Shown here: positions 10,961 through 23,336 of the stretch, in pieces | How positions within the stretch are numbered: the first letter of the stretch is position 1 | How the letters are laid out: every line of letters begins with the position of its first letter | From: Stratiolaelaps scimitus | Lineage: Eukaryota; Arthropoda; Arachnida; Mesostigmata; Laelapidae | Direction of reading: 5' to 3' | Assembly: GCA_019614645.1 (NCBI GenBank) | Contig: JABWDB010000048.1 | Span: 62,001-126,000, forward strand | DNA length: 64,000 nt | Notes under the pieces: model-generated | What the model was told of the DNA's origin: nothing | The model's input: only the letters and a program-made list of their open reading frames with translations | Databases searched by the model: none | Translations under genes and position numbers: made by a program

Positions 10961-12652
10961 GTATTCGTTTGGAAACGTGCCTACCTGCTAGAACGTGTGA
11001 GGGTTGAATTATTGTGAGCGGCAACGCTTATTGGCGTTCCGGCCGTGGCTGCATGCCCTGATCCACGTCGGATCGAGTTCACCATGGGAGATTCGCAGCC
11101 AGCACCTGTTGCTATATGTGGTAAGGGAGTCGGGAACTGTGACGGCGTCTGCCGGCACAGATTTTTCATAGCGATCTATTAGGTGGACATATATAGCGTG
11201 AGACACTGTTTGCATCCTTGTGTCGAGAGCACTTTTGGAACTTTTGGATCCTTGTTTGGCTCGTCAAAGAAACAACAACAGCGGCCAAGCAATCCTGTAA
11301 CATCCCTTCGGATCGCGGCATCAGATTGCGTTCGTAGAAATCTGTCAATTATTGAGACTTACCACACGAGAAAATCATTTTTAACTCTCTTCAATATTAA
11401 CTCCATTCGCCATTTTTCGTTAACCGACGTTAAGTTAAGGAACTTTGTTAAGGTGACCTTTCACCGCCTTCGAAAGGTTTCGCGTACGTACAACACCAGT
11501 GTTTGGCCTATATTTTCAACTAGCGCAATTAATAACAATGGAATTAATAACAAATTAGTAACAAATTCGCAATAACAACTACTTACTGTTTTCGACCTAC
11601 TGCAGAAAAAATTCTGCATTTCATTAAACACCTAATCAATATATCGCTCGCTTACCAGACAAGTGTATATATAGGATATGATTTGAAAATGCTAAGCATT
11701 CGAAATGCCGGGTAGATTTCCAATGAGTCGACCGTTTGTTTCGAATAAATACTCCGATTTTTTTAAAGTTATATAATCTTCATTTTATTCATTCCGTATC
11801 TATGTACAACACTGTTAATTGTATTTATCTTCCTCATTTATTTTCAGCATTGGTTGAACCACCCCTTCCATCCTTCAACTAGTTGATCGACAACTACAGA
11901 ACGACATTGACGCCTAGGTCTTTAAAATCCTATGTTTCTTTATGTATCCATTGTTGAGTTCATGTTTATCAGAAAATTTTCAAGTGCCTTCAGTACATTT
12001 CTCTCAGTTTTTGTTTTCATATATATATATATATATATATACTATTTGTATCTAATTCCAGTTCAATTAATGATTCCGGATCCTGTTTCTCTGCTCTATC
12101 TCCTTGCGATGTTGATGCAATTCGCGCCACGAATACCTTGTCATTTCGTTCTCGGCTTCTTCATCATATGCCACAGTCATTTTAACAATAGTCGGAAAAT
12201 TAATTATTTACTTCATTAATATATATGTATATATATATATTAATTATATACATTTGTACACTTGTGTATTTTTCGCACCTTTGGCGTTCCTTACCCCCAC
12301 CCCCGTTCACGTTGTCGTGAGAAGAGGTTAGGTTTTTCTCTAAGCTTTTTCCACCTTCGGTTATTCGTAGATTCCCCTGGCGGCGGGTAGATTTGTGTTA
12401 ATTAGTAACAATAAGGAAAAATTAGTAGTAATAATAATAATACTGAGTATACAGTACTTGATCAATGGGGGCGCGTCATACAGCATATGACGTGAATCAC
12501 AAACGTGTACCTCGTCACAAATTTCATAGAGGAAAGAAAATACATGTTCAAGGTTTTCTTTTGCAGTTCAATGAACGCACATGATTTCAATGAATCGATT
12601 TTAATTGAAATCAACACCGTAGCTGAAACCACGGCACGTAGTGATTATTATA

Positions 12653-12791
12653 TCAAGTAATTATGAGAGAGGAACAAACGAAGAAGCTGACAGTTGTATG
12701 ATGCATATATATAATTAATTAATTATATTAATTATATATATACATCATACAACTGTCAGCTTCTTCGTTTGTTCCTCTCTCATAATTACTT

Positions 12792-12793
<2 letters not shown>
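12653..12793. repeat. Fold-back palindrome in unit 3
   Basis: The segment TCAAGTAATTATGAGAGAGG onward (12653 to about 12716) is followed, after a short AT-rich centre, by its reverse complement ending CTCATAATTACTTGA at 12793. Arms of about 60 bp pair almost perfectly across the non-AT core (AAACGAAGAAGCTGACAGTT against its complement). Units 1 and 2 contain only the left arm, so the right arm is an inverted duplication that arose in unit 3. Confidence 0.93.
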
Positions 12794-12825
<32 letters not shown>

Positions 12826-13326
12826 TCAACTGGATTCGCGTCCTTGAACGCATTGAGTTGTTGGCTTTCTCATTTTGTTCGTATTCCAACGATAACCCCC
12901 TTTTGTTTTATGTTTTACTCTACAGTTATATTAGGATTTGTGTCTATTATTAATTATAGCATAATAATGAACTGAATATAGATCTATAAACATCATCTTG
13001 TCACTTGTATGCAACATTATCTCATTGACAATGAATGTGAATGCCAGTTCGCGCATTCGCTACGAAGACTGCCAATCGATATACGCTCATGTGTCGTGTT
13101 TTTGTGTCTTGTTACTTCTAAATACGACTTAAGTGCAGTAAAGGAGATTCGTATTTTCGGACTAATGGGCGTTTTGTTTTAATTAACAGAAAGAAAGTGG
13201 GAGAGAGAGAGAGAGGGAGAAAGAGGAAAAGAATGAACCTCGTATTTGACAAACCTCTGATTAAACCTTGGGCCATTTAAATCACGATGACAATGTAAAC
13301 CATATTTTTAACTTTAGTAATAATAT

Positions 13327-13767
13327 ATATATATATATAATTGGTATGCTCATGATTAAACATAGCAGCAAAGTTTGTAACATAGATTGACACGCGAGCT
13401 GCTTTGACATCTACACAGCAGAAGCATGGGGACGCATTTAAAGCAGGCGGATACTGACTGACTTACTGACACGCTTCAATCTTATTACTCATTAATTGAC
13501 GAAGTTGCTAATTGTGATAAGAAAAAACCGACCACTGAATATCGCCCCGGGACGAAATGTTTCAAATAACAACTACATCGGGACATTAGAACGAGTACAG
13601 TGTTCACGACACTATAAGCATATATACGTAGCGTATGTCCACAACTCCTATATGTGTTTTGTTTTTTCGTATATATATATATATCAATGGCATCACACTT
13701 TATTGTCATATTTGGAAAGTGTGCTATGCGGAACGACAGTAGCGAATTAATCCAGCCCCATTGTGAA

Positions 13768-13805
<38 letters not shown>

Positions 13806-15753
13806 ATTTACATTTTCCTTACGTTTATGTTGTTACTATTTGTCTAATGTACCTTAACATATCCAGGGTCAAGTCGCAACGCAAATATACAGACAGACAC
13901 TGTTCATTTTCATTATTACGTTGCTCTTCATTGACACGTTTGAAACAGACGAATTCACGCCTGCGCTGGTGGTCACCACTTCGAATAGGAACAAATTGAT
14001 TGCTAATTCTTCCAAGCATTTTTCGTCCCCGTCCAAGTTGTGAAAATTTGCATAAACGCTGATGTTATCAGCATTAGCGTTAAGTTCAGATTAATATGTT
14101 GCGGCGAATTTGCACCTATAGGGTAGTTCAATTAGTGAACTATGCTATAATGATTGGAGTAATAGTAAGAATAATAACGATAATTATGATCAGAATAATA
14201 ATAATTATAATAATAGTGATGATAGTATTAAAATAAGTCATATAGCAGCAATAGTTGACGAAAACTACGCACAGCTTATCTGTCGTTGTATTATAACATA
14301 TTGTCAAGTTAGCTTACAAATAGCTCATTAGTTATATTGTTATTATTATTATTATTATTATATTATTTTTCTCATTATTAATAAGCATAGTAATATGTTC
14401 ATCATCATCATCACCGTCGCTTCAATTACTAGTATTATTATTATAATTATTGTCATTATAATTATTCTGTACGATGGTTCTTAGCAAATATATGATGACT
14501 AGCAATGGCAACATTCAACACAATCAAAAATATCATCTTTCTCTCTCTCTTTTTCTTTCTCTGTGTCATTTCTCATTGACACTCGTCATTTTGTCATCTA
14601 GCGGATCATCACTTCTTAACCATCATTTCCTCAAATGTTTCCGTCCATCTTGTTGTTGTTGTTATTGTTGTTGTTTTTTTATCGACGTCAAACCATTTTT
14701 TTTTTCAAAATACCCTCTCTATTCTGTATTCGTCCATTTGTATTCTGGGACTCTCTCGACACCCCCCGGATCGTGCCACTTCGCCCCACCCCTTGTTCTG
14801 CCGATTCGTCTCCTCGCCAGCCTAATCATCTATCGGATTTCAGCGACTTAGCCAGTCAGACAGCAGCAACAGTAGTTCGATTTGTCGGATATCCTCTCGG
14901 ACAGTCGACGCTTCCGCGCGTAGACGGACCCCGGTGGATCTGTGTTGACCATGAAGGCATTGTATGTTCTTGTGTGTTTTTTTTTGCATGCTTCTCACTG
15001 TTGTACCGACATTTGAATACGTTCGTATGTATTTATGTATGATACGACAAATAGCGTGTGGAATAAATTAATAAAGTGTCTACGCATTGCACCCTATGCA
15101 CACTAGCTTCTCCGCTCTCGATTTCGCCCTCACTCAGAGAAACTCGACTGATGAAATTAATTGTTGCTCTCTAATTGATTACTCGAATAATAGTTTTATA
15201 CCCGGAATTGTTTACAATACAATCACACTCGGAAGGTAGCCTATAACAATGCAGATATATACACATACGCTTATAGTAGAATTGTCTGGCATATACCCTC
15301 TGGTACAGTTCCACCAACTCGCTACCAACGGTCGCTGCCGTGCTTGTTCTCTGCTTGAATATGATTCTCCCGTGACAGTGTCGACCCGCCTCGATGCGTC
15401 TACGCCATCAGGATAACGCACCTGTCTGTCTTTCATCGAAATTCTAAGCAGAGTGTTTGTTTGAGATGCCCTTGTAGAAAGAAGCTAATTTGATTGACTA
15501 ATTAGATTGCTTGCCTAATTATCGTAAGTCTGTCATACACAATCTCTCGTTTCGTCCAGTTCTGCTGGTTTTCCTACCGTACCATTGCTCACCATACAGC
15601 ACGGCTTGTTTGAGCGCGTTTCAGCCGAGGGAAGCTCACATCCAATGTCAACTCTGGCATACATGGGATCTATGCGGGGGACTGCTTCGGAACGAGATTA
15701 GTTACGCTGGTCAAGATGTATACGTATCTCGTATGGACGGCCACCATATCCTT

Positions 15754-15788
<35 letters not shown>

Positions 15789-18588
15789 ATTATATTTGTG
15801 TCGTTTTATCGGCAGTTTGATATCGTACCTAGACATTGTATAATGTATAACAGTTACAGAATTGGCTCGTCAAAGAAGAACACAAGAAAAAAGTCTAATC
15901 TTACAGCAATAACCAACTTGAACAATAATAGAGATTACCGCACGTAGTGACCCCCAAATCCCGTCGCAGCCACCCCTTGTTCGGGGGTCAGATCGGGCGA
16001 GGCGCAACAATCGCCACTATATCCGATTGGCGACCACCTCCTCATAGCTCCGGTCGGATCAGAGTCTGCGGTTTCAGAATTTCACATCAGCAGCGTGGTC
16101 AGAACGCCCGCGGGGTATACGACCCCCTCCTCTCCCCCCCCGAATATGAACGTCCGTATGTCTATGGTGTGGACATCGTTGCAAACGTCGGTCTCTCTCT
16201 CGAGTCATATCAATGGTGTACAAATGAGTCTTTTCGACGTTCATAGAGCTGGACGAAACGAGATACAGCAAACGAATGAGCTTGTCCCCAATTTTACAAT
16301 TCAACCTAATCAAAGGCTGCTTGTGGAAGAGCTGCCGTCAGCGTCATCGGTCCGTTGACCGGTCGCCTTGGCTCGAGCTGACCACGCGGCTCGCAGTGTT
16401 TTGAACGGTCAGAAATCATCTCGCCGTTGGGGGGAGCGCGCGCGGGGGGGGGGATCGCGCAGAAGACATTCAGAGCGCTCTGTGTGGCTCCGTTGATTTC
16501 AGTTTCATTTCGAAAAAAGCATACAGAAAGTTTCGCGATAGCCTTCAATACAGCTGGCCGAATTAAATCCAATTCAAGCAGAGGGAGAGACAGAGAGACA
16601 GAGAGAAGCAGGCTTCCTGCGACCCAGCTGTACCACGATGCATTCGGATGAATGCGAATATTTTATCTGTTCCTTGGAAATTCGTCAACGTTGACTACTC
16701 ATTGCGGGGCCATCGTTCTAGCGGGGATCGTCAACTCGTTAAGGGATCATCACTCGGTGCGGTCTCTTGTGAGCCTCAACCAAAGAAATGTTTCGCCAAT
16801 GAGAAACGAATGAGCTATTTTTTTTATCTAAGTCTCTTCTCTTCTCATCGTCATCCTGCATCTCAATATATGTCCGCGATATTACACAATGTACGAAGCG
16901 ATACGAGACAAATGTAGCAAAACAAAATGGCGTCGCAAAATTTCAAACGGAGCGAAATCATTTGATTTTTCAATCTACATCCACCGAATTAGCATCGAAA
17001 CTAATGTGATGACGATTGTGATGTTATGGTCATATCAATTCTGTCGAGATACCTACCTGACCAAAACGTCTCAGTAAGCTGCTTCGAAACAGCTTCTCCT
17101 GGTTAATAGCTAATAACAAAAAACACCGCTAAACCAAATGTCTGTGAAAGTCGACAATTTGCTGCCACCATAATGTACATACATCGCCGTTGGGGATGGG
17201 TATGCTTATCTTTGCTCGCGAGACAAATGCGATTAATGTGGCATTAGCTAATTACACAATTATATGTGAGTGTGTATATATAATATATAATATATATATA
17301 TATATATATCATCATCGCCCATATATATATATATATATATGAATGTATATATTATAATTGTATTTCTATGTGAGGCAGCGTGATATTCAACAATGTTACA
17401 GCGATTGCTCGCACTCTCCTTATATGCTCCTTAAGGACCAACAATCCCCCCCCCCCATTTGACCCTTCCAATAACGCATGTATCGACTAGCGCCCATGTC
17501 CACGTGTGGCTAACCCAGCACAATCATAGCAATAGCATATATATATATATATATCATCATCGTCCTCATAATAATAATAATAATAATAATAATAAGAATA
17601 ATAATACCCAGACGGATCTCTCGACTGAACACTGTCCTTGTTCAAACTGTTATTTGTGCCTTTTATACCTAGGTATGATCTTGAATGACTTTGATCTCTT
17701 GTCGGTGATCGCTACCCAGTTCGTGAATGACATCTCCGTTGTGAGGACGCATCGTAATCTCGCGTGCTTAGTTAATACAACAGCGTATTTGTATTACTCG
17801 AGGCCAAACAGGCCAAGCATTAGGTCAGCCTCAGTCAGCGTTGTAGAGTGACTCATCGATTCTTGCTGACTTGAACTCACCCCTGCTTAGATTTCTAACT
17901 GATTTGAAAATTACGCTTTAAGATCCCTGAGAGAAGGGCTCGCGGATATATCTCATTTTCTTGATCGTGGTTCTAGTGTCCTAGCTGATATATTTATATA
18001 TTATTATATAACATCATCGCTCAGCTACCCTCTACCTTCTTTGTTCATCTGTACATCGCGTTTCAGGCGGCCAAACCTCGGTCCACGACCTACTCTACGT
18101 TCAGATCTCTTGGGCGGATTCGTCTCATGTCCCAGTTCGACAATCCGGTCAGTTCATGTTGTCTGAGATCTTGGTCTGATCTATAGCAACCTCTCTCTCC
18201 CTCGAGATGGGTACGTCCATGCAGATCTGATCTAGGTATGCTCGCTGCCTATCGTCGTTCAAGGCAGGACTCCCCGCTCAAGCCCACGTACAAAAGCTCC
18301 TCCGAAATCCCAAGTCGACCGGGGCTCTCCCGCGGGTGGCACACCACGGCCAGCTGTTAAGAGTGTCCTCCATCCGCCCTACCCAAGTAGTGACCGCGTC
18401 GCGTTTCGTCAGCTATCGTCATCTTGTCAGCGTTCAATTGTTGCCTTGATTTCCGCGATCCGGTCGACAGATCGAACGAGCTGACCGGCCACCCGTCGAG
18501 TTGTCGCCAACGTTCGTCCATTGAAGACGCCCTAACATGAGGACTCGCAGGGTGCTGCCCTCCGTGTGCCTCTGCCCGCGTACAGACC
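13327..18588. other. Stretch with no supported gene
   Basis: Between the array and the end of the minus-strand gene. It contains (TA)n tracts (13322-13339, 13771-13801, 15757-15785, 17288-17340), (ATT/ATA)n tracts (14338-14361, 17568-17607), poly-C and poly-T runs, and a GC-richer patch at 15950-16560. The open frames here are short and mostly driven by repeats. The DNA adjoining 18588 would hold the 3' untranslated region of the minus-strand gene, but I could not place a convincing polyadenylation signal. Confidence 0.6.
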
Positions 18589-18817
18589 TCATTCCGCAGC
18601 GAAGTTGACGTACACCTTCACGACGTCACTGCCTCTCTGTCCGGTGCCGACTGATGGCGTTGTACTGCTTTGCTTGCTCCCGTTATCGGTCCCGGCGACG
18701 TTCCCACAAGGCGTAGTGGCATCGCCACTTCTGGTGTCCAGCGTCAAGCCTAGACTTGTCGAGTCGTTTGAGCTGCGCAGAACTGGGGCCTTCTCAATCT
18801 CTAGACAACTGCTCACC
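18589..18817 (-). CDS. Terminal coding exon of PPxY-tail gene
   Basis: Last exon of a minus-strand gene. It is preceded by a textbook acceptor, TTGTTCTATTTCGCAG|GG, so the exon starts at 18817. Its first base completes the Pro codon begun by CC at 19974-19973. It then encodes 75 residues opening VSSCLEIEKAPVLRSSNDS and ending VVKVYVNFAAE, with a TGA at 18589-18591. The peptide is hydrophilic, rich in Ser, Thr and Gly, without low-complexity runs or a membrane segment, consistent with the end of a cytoplasmic tail. The join to the 19973-20152 exon preserves the frame exactly, which is the main evidence that it is real. I do not recognise the family. Confidence 0.75.
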
Positions 18818-19972
18818 CTGCGAAATAGAACAACAGCGGATCAAATCGTTGGGTTACAAACAGCTGATGTACGTCAACGACCGTAAGGGAATATAGGATT
18901 TGCAGGAAAGATAATTTACAAATACACACACACATATATATATATATACATGTATGTATCGCTGCTCTACCTTTTCTACGTATTAACAAGAAACGTCGCA
19001 TACTATATAACTAAGCATGCCTGTGAATAAATGATATACTTTATATATATATTGTAGTTTAGATATTCTCACGGTGTACCTTTCGATCGCAATTTCATGT
19101 CCAATATACTTATTAATCCCGCTTAAACTTATGGGGTGACCACGAAGGCCACCGCCGGCAATCAATCACATAGTAACACCGCATTCGTTCTCAAATAGCA
19201 GTTCAATAGATTTGTTATCAATTTCGCGTGAGACACTTTTCCGGCTTAGTTACTTCGATGCCATTTCGAAGGTACTGCGCACTGCTATCATTGAAGAACG
19301 ATATGCAGAAAACGACGTAACCTTCACAATTTAACCTTAGGGCCAGGGATCCACAGTGTCAACTTCGTCGAAAATGTCATTGGCTAACGTCATGCGTAGG
19401 CGGAACCGGCGAAACTCGGGGAATTACGTCGACCGTCGATGTCAATTTGACGAAATGAAGGTTATGGGACCTTCACGCGAATAATCGACGAAAATGAATT
19501 TGCTCGATAAAGCCCGACCTTGACCATCGGCCCTCGTCATTGCCGATGGCAGCCTAACTCGAGCAGTCGCACAGCTTCGAGCCGCACTGCGCGACCTGCC
19601 CCACACGGGGCAGTTCGGCCCTCTAGATACCATCGCGGAATAATTAGAGGGTATAGGCTAAGGTTTAAGGGACTCTCGGAGAACAAATCGCCCGCATATC
19701 GAGTCCGTTTCTGAGCTTAGCGATCGTAACAATACGATGGCACAGAATACGTTGGTTGTGGTTTAGCACGCAAGTGCTGAGTAGGTCGAGGACGACTTCA
19801 ATGCGGAGTTTAGATACACGAGAGAGAGAGAAAGAGTATTTGCCAAAAATCTCTGGTTGAAACAGATAGGCTTTTAGGGGCTGGAGTCGAAGTAGCAGCA
19901 ATGCTAATGGTTAACGAACGAGCGATGTGGACGTGAATTACACGGTGAAAAATATGAATCGTAGAAGCTTAC
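18818..19972 (-). other. Intron between the last two exons
   Basis: Begins GTAAGC at 19972 (minus strand) and ends TTTCGCAG at 18818. It holds a (CA/TA) microsatellite near 18928-18950, the first copy of a 93-bp intronic duplication (18960-19052), and a GC-richer patch (19380-19640) that is open on both strands but has no splice context I trust. Confidence 0.7.
18960..19052. repeat. 93-bp duplicated intronic segment, copy A
   Basis: Identical base for base to 24799-24891 (starting CGCTGCTCTACCTTTTCTAC). Lies in the last intron of the minus-strand gene, about 140 bp before its acceptor, and ends in a (TA)n tract. Confidence 0.93.
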
Positions 19973-20152
19973 GGGTTAGGTACAGCCTCCGACGGCGGTG
20001 TGGTGGCGAGCGAATCACAGGATCGGGCAGCATCGCCCAGACAGGAGCGTAGGACAGAGCCGACAGGCCCTCCTCCTCCGGTGTGCGAAGAGGCCCGTGA
20101 ACGATATGATGGGGGCCTTGAGTCGTCACCTAATAGATGGCACAGTTGAGGC
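19973..20152 (-). CDS. Penultimate coding exon of PPxY-tail gene
   Basis: A 180-bp exon. Acceptor CTCTGTGTCTCTACGCAG|GCC at 20153; donor AACCC|GTAAGC at 19973. The first base completes an Arg codon (AG from the upstream exon plus G). It then encodes 59 residues opening PQLCHLLGDDSRPPSYRSR and ending EAVPN, plus CC for the next Pro. Contains one PPxY motif (PPSY), a Gly run (four Gly) and several Ser and Cys residues. PPxY motifs are ligands of WW domains such as those of Nedd4-family ubiquitin ligases (family knowledge). If the GTAAGC donor were not used, a TAA stop would follow directly after the Pro, so retention of this intron would truncate the protein. Confidence 0.72.
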
Positions 20153-21199
20153 CTGCGTAGAGACACAGAGTGCAATGAGATCCGGCAGGACAACATGAAA
20201 CAAAAAGTGCAAATCATCAGAGAGAGAGAGAGGAAGTCAAAAAATATATTGGTGTTAGAGTTTGCGTAGTGGTAGTACAACTTGTGAGAATATTTAATAG
20301 CACAGTGTGGTAGTGTATGGAGTAAAAAAAAAATTTTAGTGTATGGTCTAAAAAATTATATAAATGCATATATATATATAGTTTTTTTTTAACTTTTTTA
20401 ATTTATTTTTTCAATTTATTTAATTTTTTAATTCTTTTTTTGGTAGCCCCCATGATTGACGTGTGCCCAGCCGTAATTGTGGACCTCTTCTTGTTATATT
20501 ATCTGCATCATACCTCCCACAACATTATAGGACGAAATAGCCTCAAATGTTTACTTTAACGAAATGGTGCAATTGTCTCAATTAGCATTTCTCAATGGTA
20601 TAGTGAGCATGTTCTTGAGAGTTCGCAACGGCATGGCATTTCCACGTTTAACACAGCGGTTAACAAGATACAACATCGTCCGCGACCAGACTCAGGACCT
20701 AATTAGCAACAACGGTTAAAAATGATCATTACTTCCGACTTTGAGGCTGAACAGTGGCGCGGTCCACTGCAACGAACAGGGAAATTAATTCTACCATTTT
20801 CTTGATCTCAAACAATTTGAATTCGTCTTTAAAAGGCGAATTGATATATTCTTAAAGTTGAATCGGTTTTACACACTCCGACGAATGTCGTCACAATTTC
20901 ATAATTACTGACGGCCGTCGAATGCAGAACCTTAGCAAAACTGACCGCTGAAGGCCGAGCAACCACAGTCAAGAATAGCTAAAAGTAGACACGTTATATA
21001 TATATATATATATATATGAGCAGAAGAGTTCACGAATCGCACGCGACGAGCGATGCCGCCGGCGATTGGCCTTGACGCGGTCGCTGACGTTCTACACCGA
21101 TGGGAGGAATCACCCGCAGAATAGTAGCAATGGCCCGCCACCAGAAGAACCCGAACGGAACTTCTCATCAGATACAGAAACATCCATCGTCATAATATG

Positions 21200-21970
21200 A
21201 ACATCGGTGAGAACGGGCAACGACAATGACAACGAGCAGAATGATGCTGCCCGCTCCAGCAGCAGCAGCAGCAGGAGGAGGCTAGAGAGTAAAAAATACG
21301 AGAAATATCAACGGAGGGGCAAATGCAGCAACTTTCACATTACGCTGCACTATAACTACAACTGTTGTTGGAGAGATGCTTGCTTCTCAAAGCGATCAAA
21401 TGATCAGCCAGTGACGGTGAGTCGCTGGCGAGGGCGAGACGACGACGAGGGAGTCTACAATCACGAAGAAAAATCTCCGAGACCTTCGTCCATCCATCAG
21501 TCGTCGGTCAGTCAGTTGCGTGGCAAGCAACTCGTGTCCGCCTTTCATATTGCATAGTAGTATATCAACAACAACAACAACGACGAGGACGATGACTATT
21601 ACGCTGGGTACGCTTGTAGAAGAGGTCTGTCTACAAAAGCGGAGACCAGTCAACGACATCCTGCCAGACTAGAACAACGAAGCGGCCAGCGAAGCGGCCA
21701 GCGAAGCCTGCCCTCACCGCCAGCGTCTCCACAACGAATGATAATCGTCGAAGGGCCCTGTGGTGGCGGTGTTTGCCCCCGTGGGAGGTGGAGGGGGGTC
21801 GGTCAACCCCGGGGGTCAACGGAGCAGCAGAAGGAGAATCCCATTGGGGGGTGGCAGCACAGCGACTCGCGCCGATGCGGCGAGTCAACAAAGAGATGAA
21901 GGTACACATCATCTTATGGCGAATGTCGCCACGCGAGTGAATACAGAATGGAGAGATGCATATACATCGC
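21200..21970. other. GC-rich segment open on both strands
   Basis: Contains (CAG)n at 21258-21276, (CAA)n at 21568-21580 and a twofold GAAGCGGCCAGC repeat near 21678-21704. Plus-strand frames at 21207-21557 and 21760-22029 and minus frames at 21396-21659 and 21631-21972 overlap, and none has a convincing start or splice pair. It may include an exon or a promoter inside the large intron, but I cannot choose a strand. Confidence 0.25.
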
Positions 21971-22522
21971 ATATATGTAGATCTTCTTTGATCTGTTACG
22001 ACTTTGAGTTTGTCGGGAGCAACACTTGAAAAGCGCTTGAAGATTGAAGACCATTGACAGGGGAAGAGGAGGTGTATTATTATGGGGGATTCAATAGTTG
22101 TGGCGCAGCTAGGGAAAAAGGCTGTATTTGACGTAAATCAGCAGTAATACGATAACGCACCGAATGTATTGAACAGAAGAGAACGTCAGCTGACGTCGTC
22201 GTTAGAAAGCTGCAGCGAGTTTACGTGATTAGTCGTAAAATGTATTTCATCAAGTTACTCATTAATCCTGGCTTTCTTTTTGTACTGAAAAAAAGGCGAG
22301 AAAATGTCGCGCAAAAGCAAATACTTCGTTTTCGGTTTATTATTAATTATTATTATTAATATTATAATTATTTTACTAAAAAAACTCAAAGTATAGTACA
22401 GAGTCCTTTCTCATTTCCGTAATGAGGAGGAAACTCCACGCAAAATGTCAACGAGGGCATTAACATTTATGAATTAATTAATTCACTCATTCATTCGCTC
22501 GTTCTCCCCGCGAAGTTAACTG

Positions 22523-22606
22523 TTTTTTTTGAGCTGACAGGCCTCAGCTGTTCCCCTTTTATCTGACAGGCCTTAGCTCTTAACCTTTTAGGTATTACTA
22601 TGAGGA
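22523..22606 (-). repeat. F3 SINE, copy a (5'-truncated)
   Basis: Poly(A)-tailed element on the minus strand: T8 at 22523, then the diagnostic GAGCTGACAGGCCTCAGCTG and TAACCTTTTAGGTATTAC. Flanked by an imperfect target-site duplication CCCCGCGAARTT (22506-22517 and 22607-22618, one mismatch). Confidence 0.85.
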
Positions 22607-22662
22607 CCCCGCGAAATTGGATGTACACACGGTAGGCGATATCAACCTTCTTGACATCTTGA

Positions 22663-23067
22663 GGATATTCATACAATATTATCATATCACCGTTACAAAA
22701 CGGTCTTTTTTTGGAGATTACACGGTTACAAAAGGCTCCCTCCGACGATACAATGAAAGGCGAATCTTCCTTTAGCGAAAAGATCCGCAAGATGGCGTTC
22801 AAATGGCCCCGGAATCCTCTCAGACGAACTTCTTCAGTGGAATCTCCACTGGCAGCGGAAGGTTTATGCGTACGAGTGCTAACCAATGAAGACCCTCAGG
22901 TTAGCTGGCTTGAGGCAGCTATTGCTTCGTCGACCTTGCTGCGGTGGACGTATAGAAATCGCTACGAACTAGGTATACTCGATACGGCTACGCCGGGCGG
23001 GGGGGAGGCAGCTGCATATCGCGGACGCAGCGGATTCGCTGAGGAGTTTTTACTCGTTTTTGTATGA
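22663..23067 (+). CDS. Candidate plus-strand exon, unknown protein
   Basis: Open from 22663 to a TGA at 23065-23067, with AATAAA within CGTAAATAAATAACTG at about 23088. The central part (about 22735-22900) is complex and charged, including SSFSEKIRKMAFKW and LRRTSSVES, unlike the simple sequence around it. A donor CTCAG|GTTAGC near 22900 would end the exon there, in which case the rest is intron. No ATG opens the frame before residue 32 (ATGAAAGG at 22752), and the acceptor is unclear. It lies inside the intron of the minus-strand gene. Either a terminal exon of a nested gene or a chance frame. Confidence 0.25.
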   Translation, partial: GYSYNIIISPLQNGLFLEITRLQKAPSDDTMKGESSFSEKIRKMAFKWPRNPLRRTSSVESPLAAEGLCVRVLTNEDPQVSWLEAAIASSTLLRWTYRNRYELGILDTATPGGGEAAAYRGRSGFAEEFLLVFV

Positions 23068-23267
23068 GGAAAAGCCAGAAAAAACGTAAATAAATAACTG
23101 TCTACATTATATCTATGTATGGATACTTACAATCGCGTTCAACGAGACCAAATGACTTAAATGATAGATATCGTCCTGGTTATCCCATTGATACATATTG
23201 TACATATTGTCATTGAGACATTGGTTGAGACACGCAAGATTACGGGTCAGATAATCTTGATAATCTC

Positions 23268-23269
<2 letters not shown>

Positions 23270-23331
<62 letters not shown>
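23270..23331. repeat. (TA)n microsatellite, 62 bp
   Basis: Uninterrupted TA dinucleotides, the longest pure tract in the window; it creates the spurious Ile-Tyr open frames in this stretch. Confidence 0.98.

Positions 23332-23336
<5 letters not shown>

Larger units (their letters stand above)
9968..13326. repeat. Tandem array unit 3, truncated on the right
   Basis: Third copy. It follows the unit until about 13326, where the homologous ATGTATATTTATATATAATA of unit 1 is replaced by a (TA)n tract and then unrelated sequence. It therefore lacks the last third of the unit, including the 207-codon minus-strand frame. Its first 1.85 kb mostly matches unit 1 and the remainder mostly matches unit 2, and it holds a large fold-back palindrome at 12653-12793. 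Confidence 0.93.

Noticed and set aside
1..13326. rRNA or histone repeat array
   Set aside because: No 18S, 5.8S, 28S or 5S landmarks and no histone-like frames; the unit is AT-rich and carries SINEs.
1..13326. CRISPR array or satellite with short units
   Set aside because: The unit is about 5 kb and there are no short repeats with unique spacers.
22491..22886. 131-codon minus-strand frame
   Set aside because: Half of it is an F3 SINE and the remainder is antisense to the more plausible plus-strand frame.
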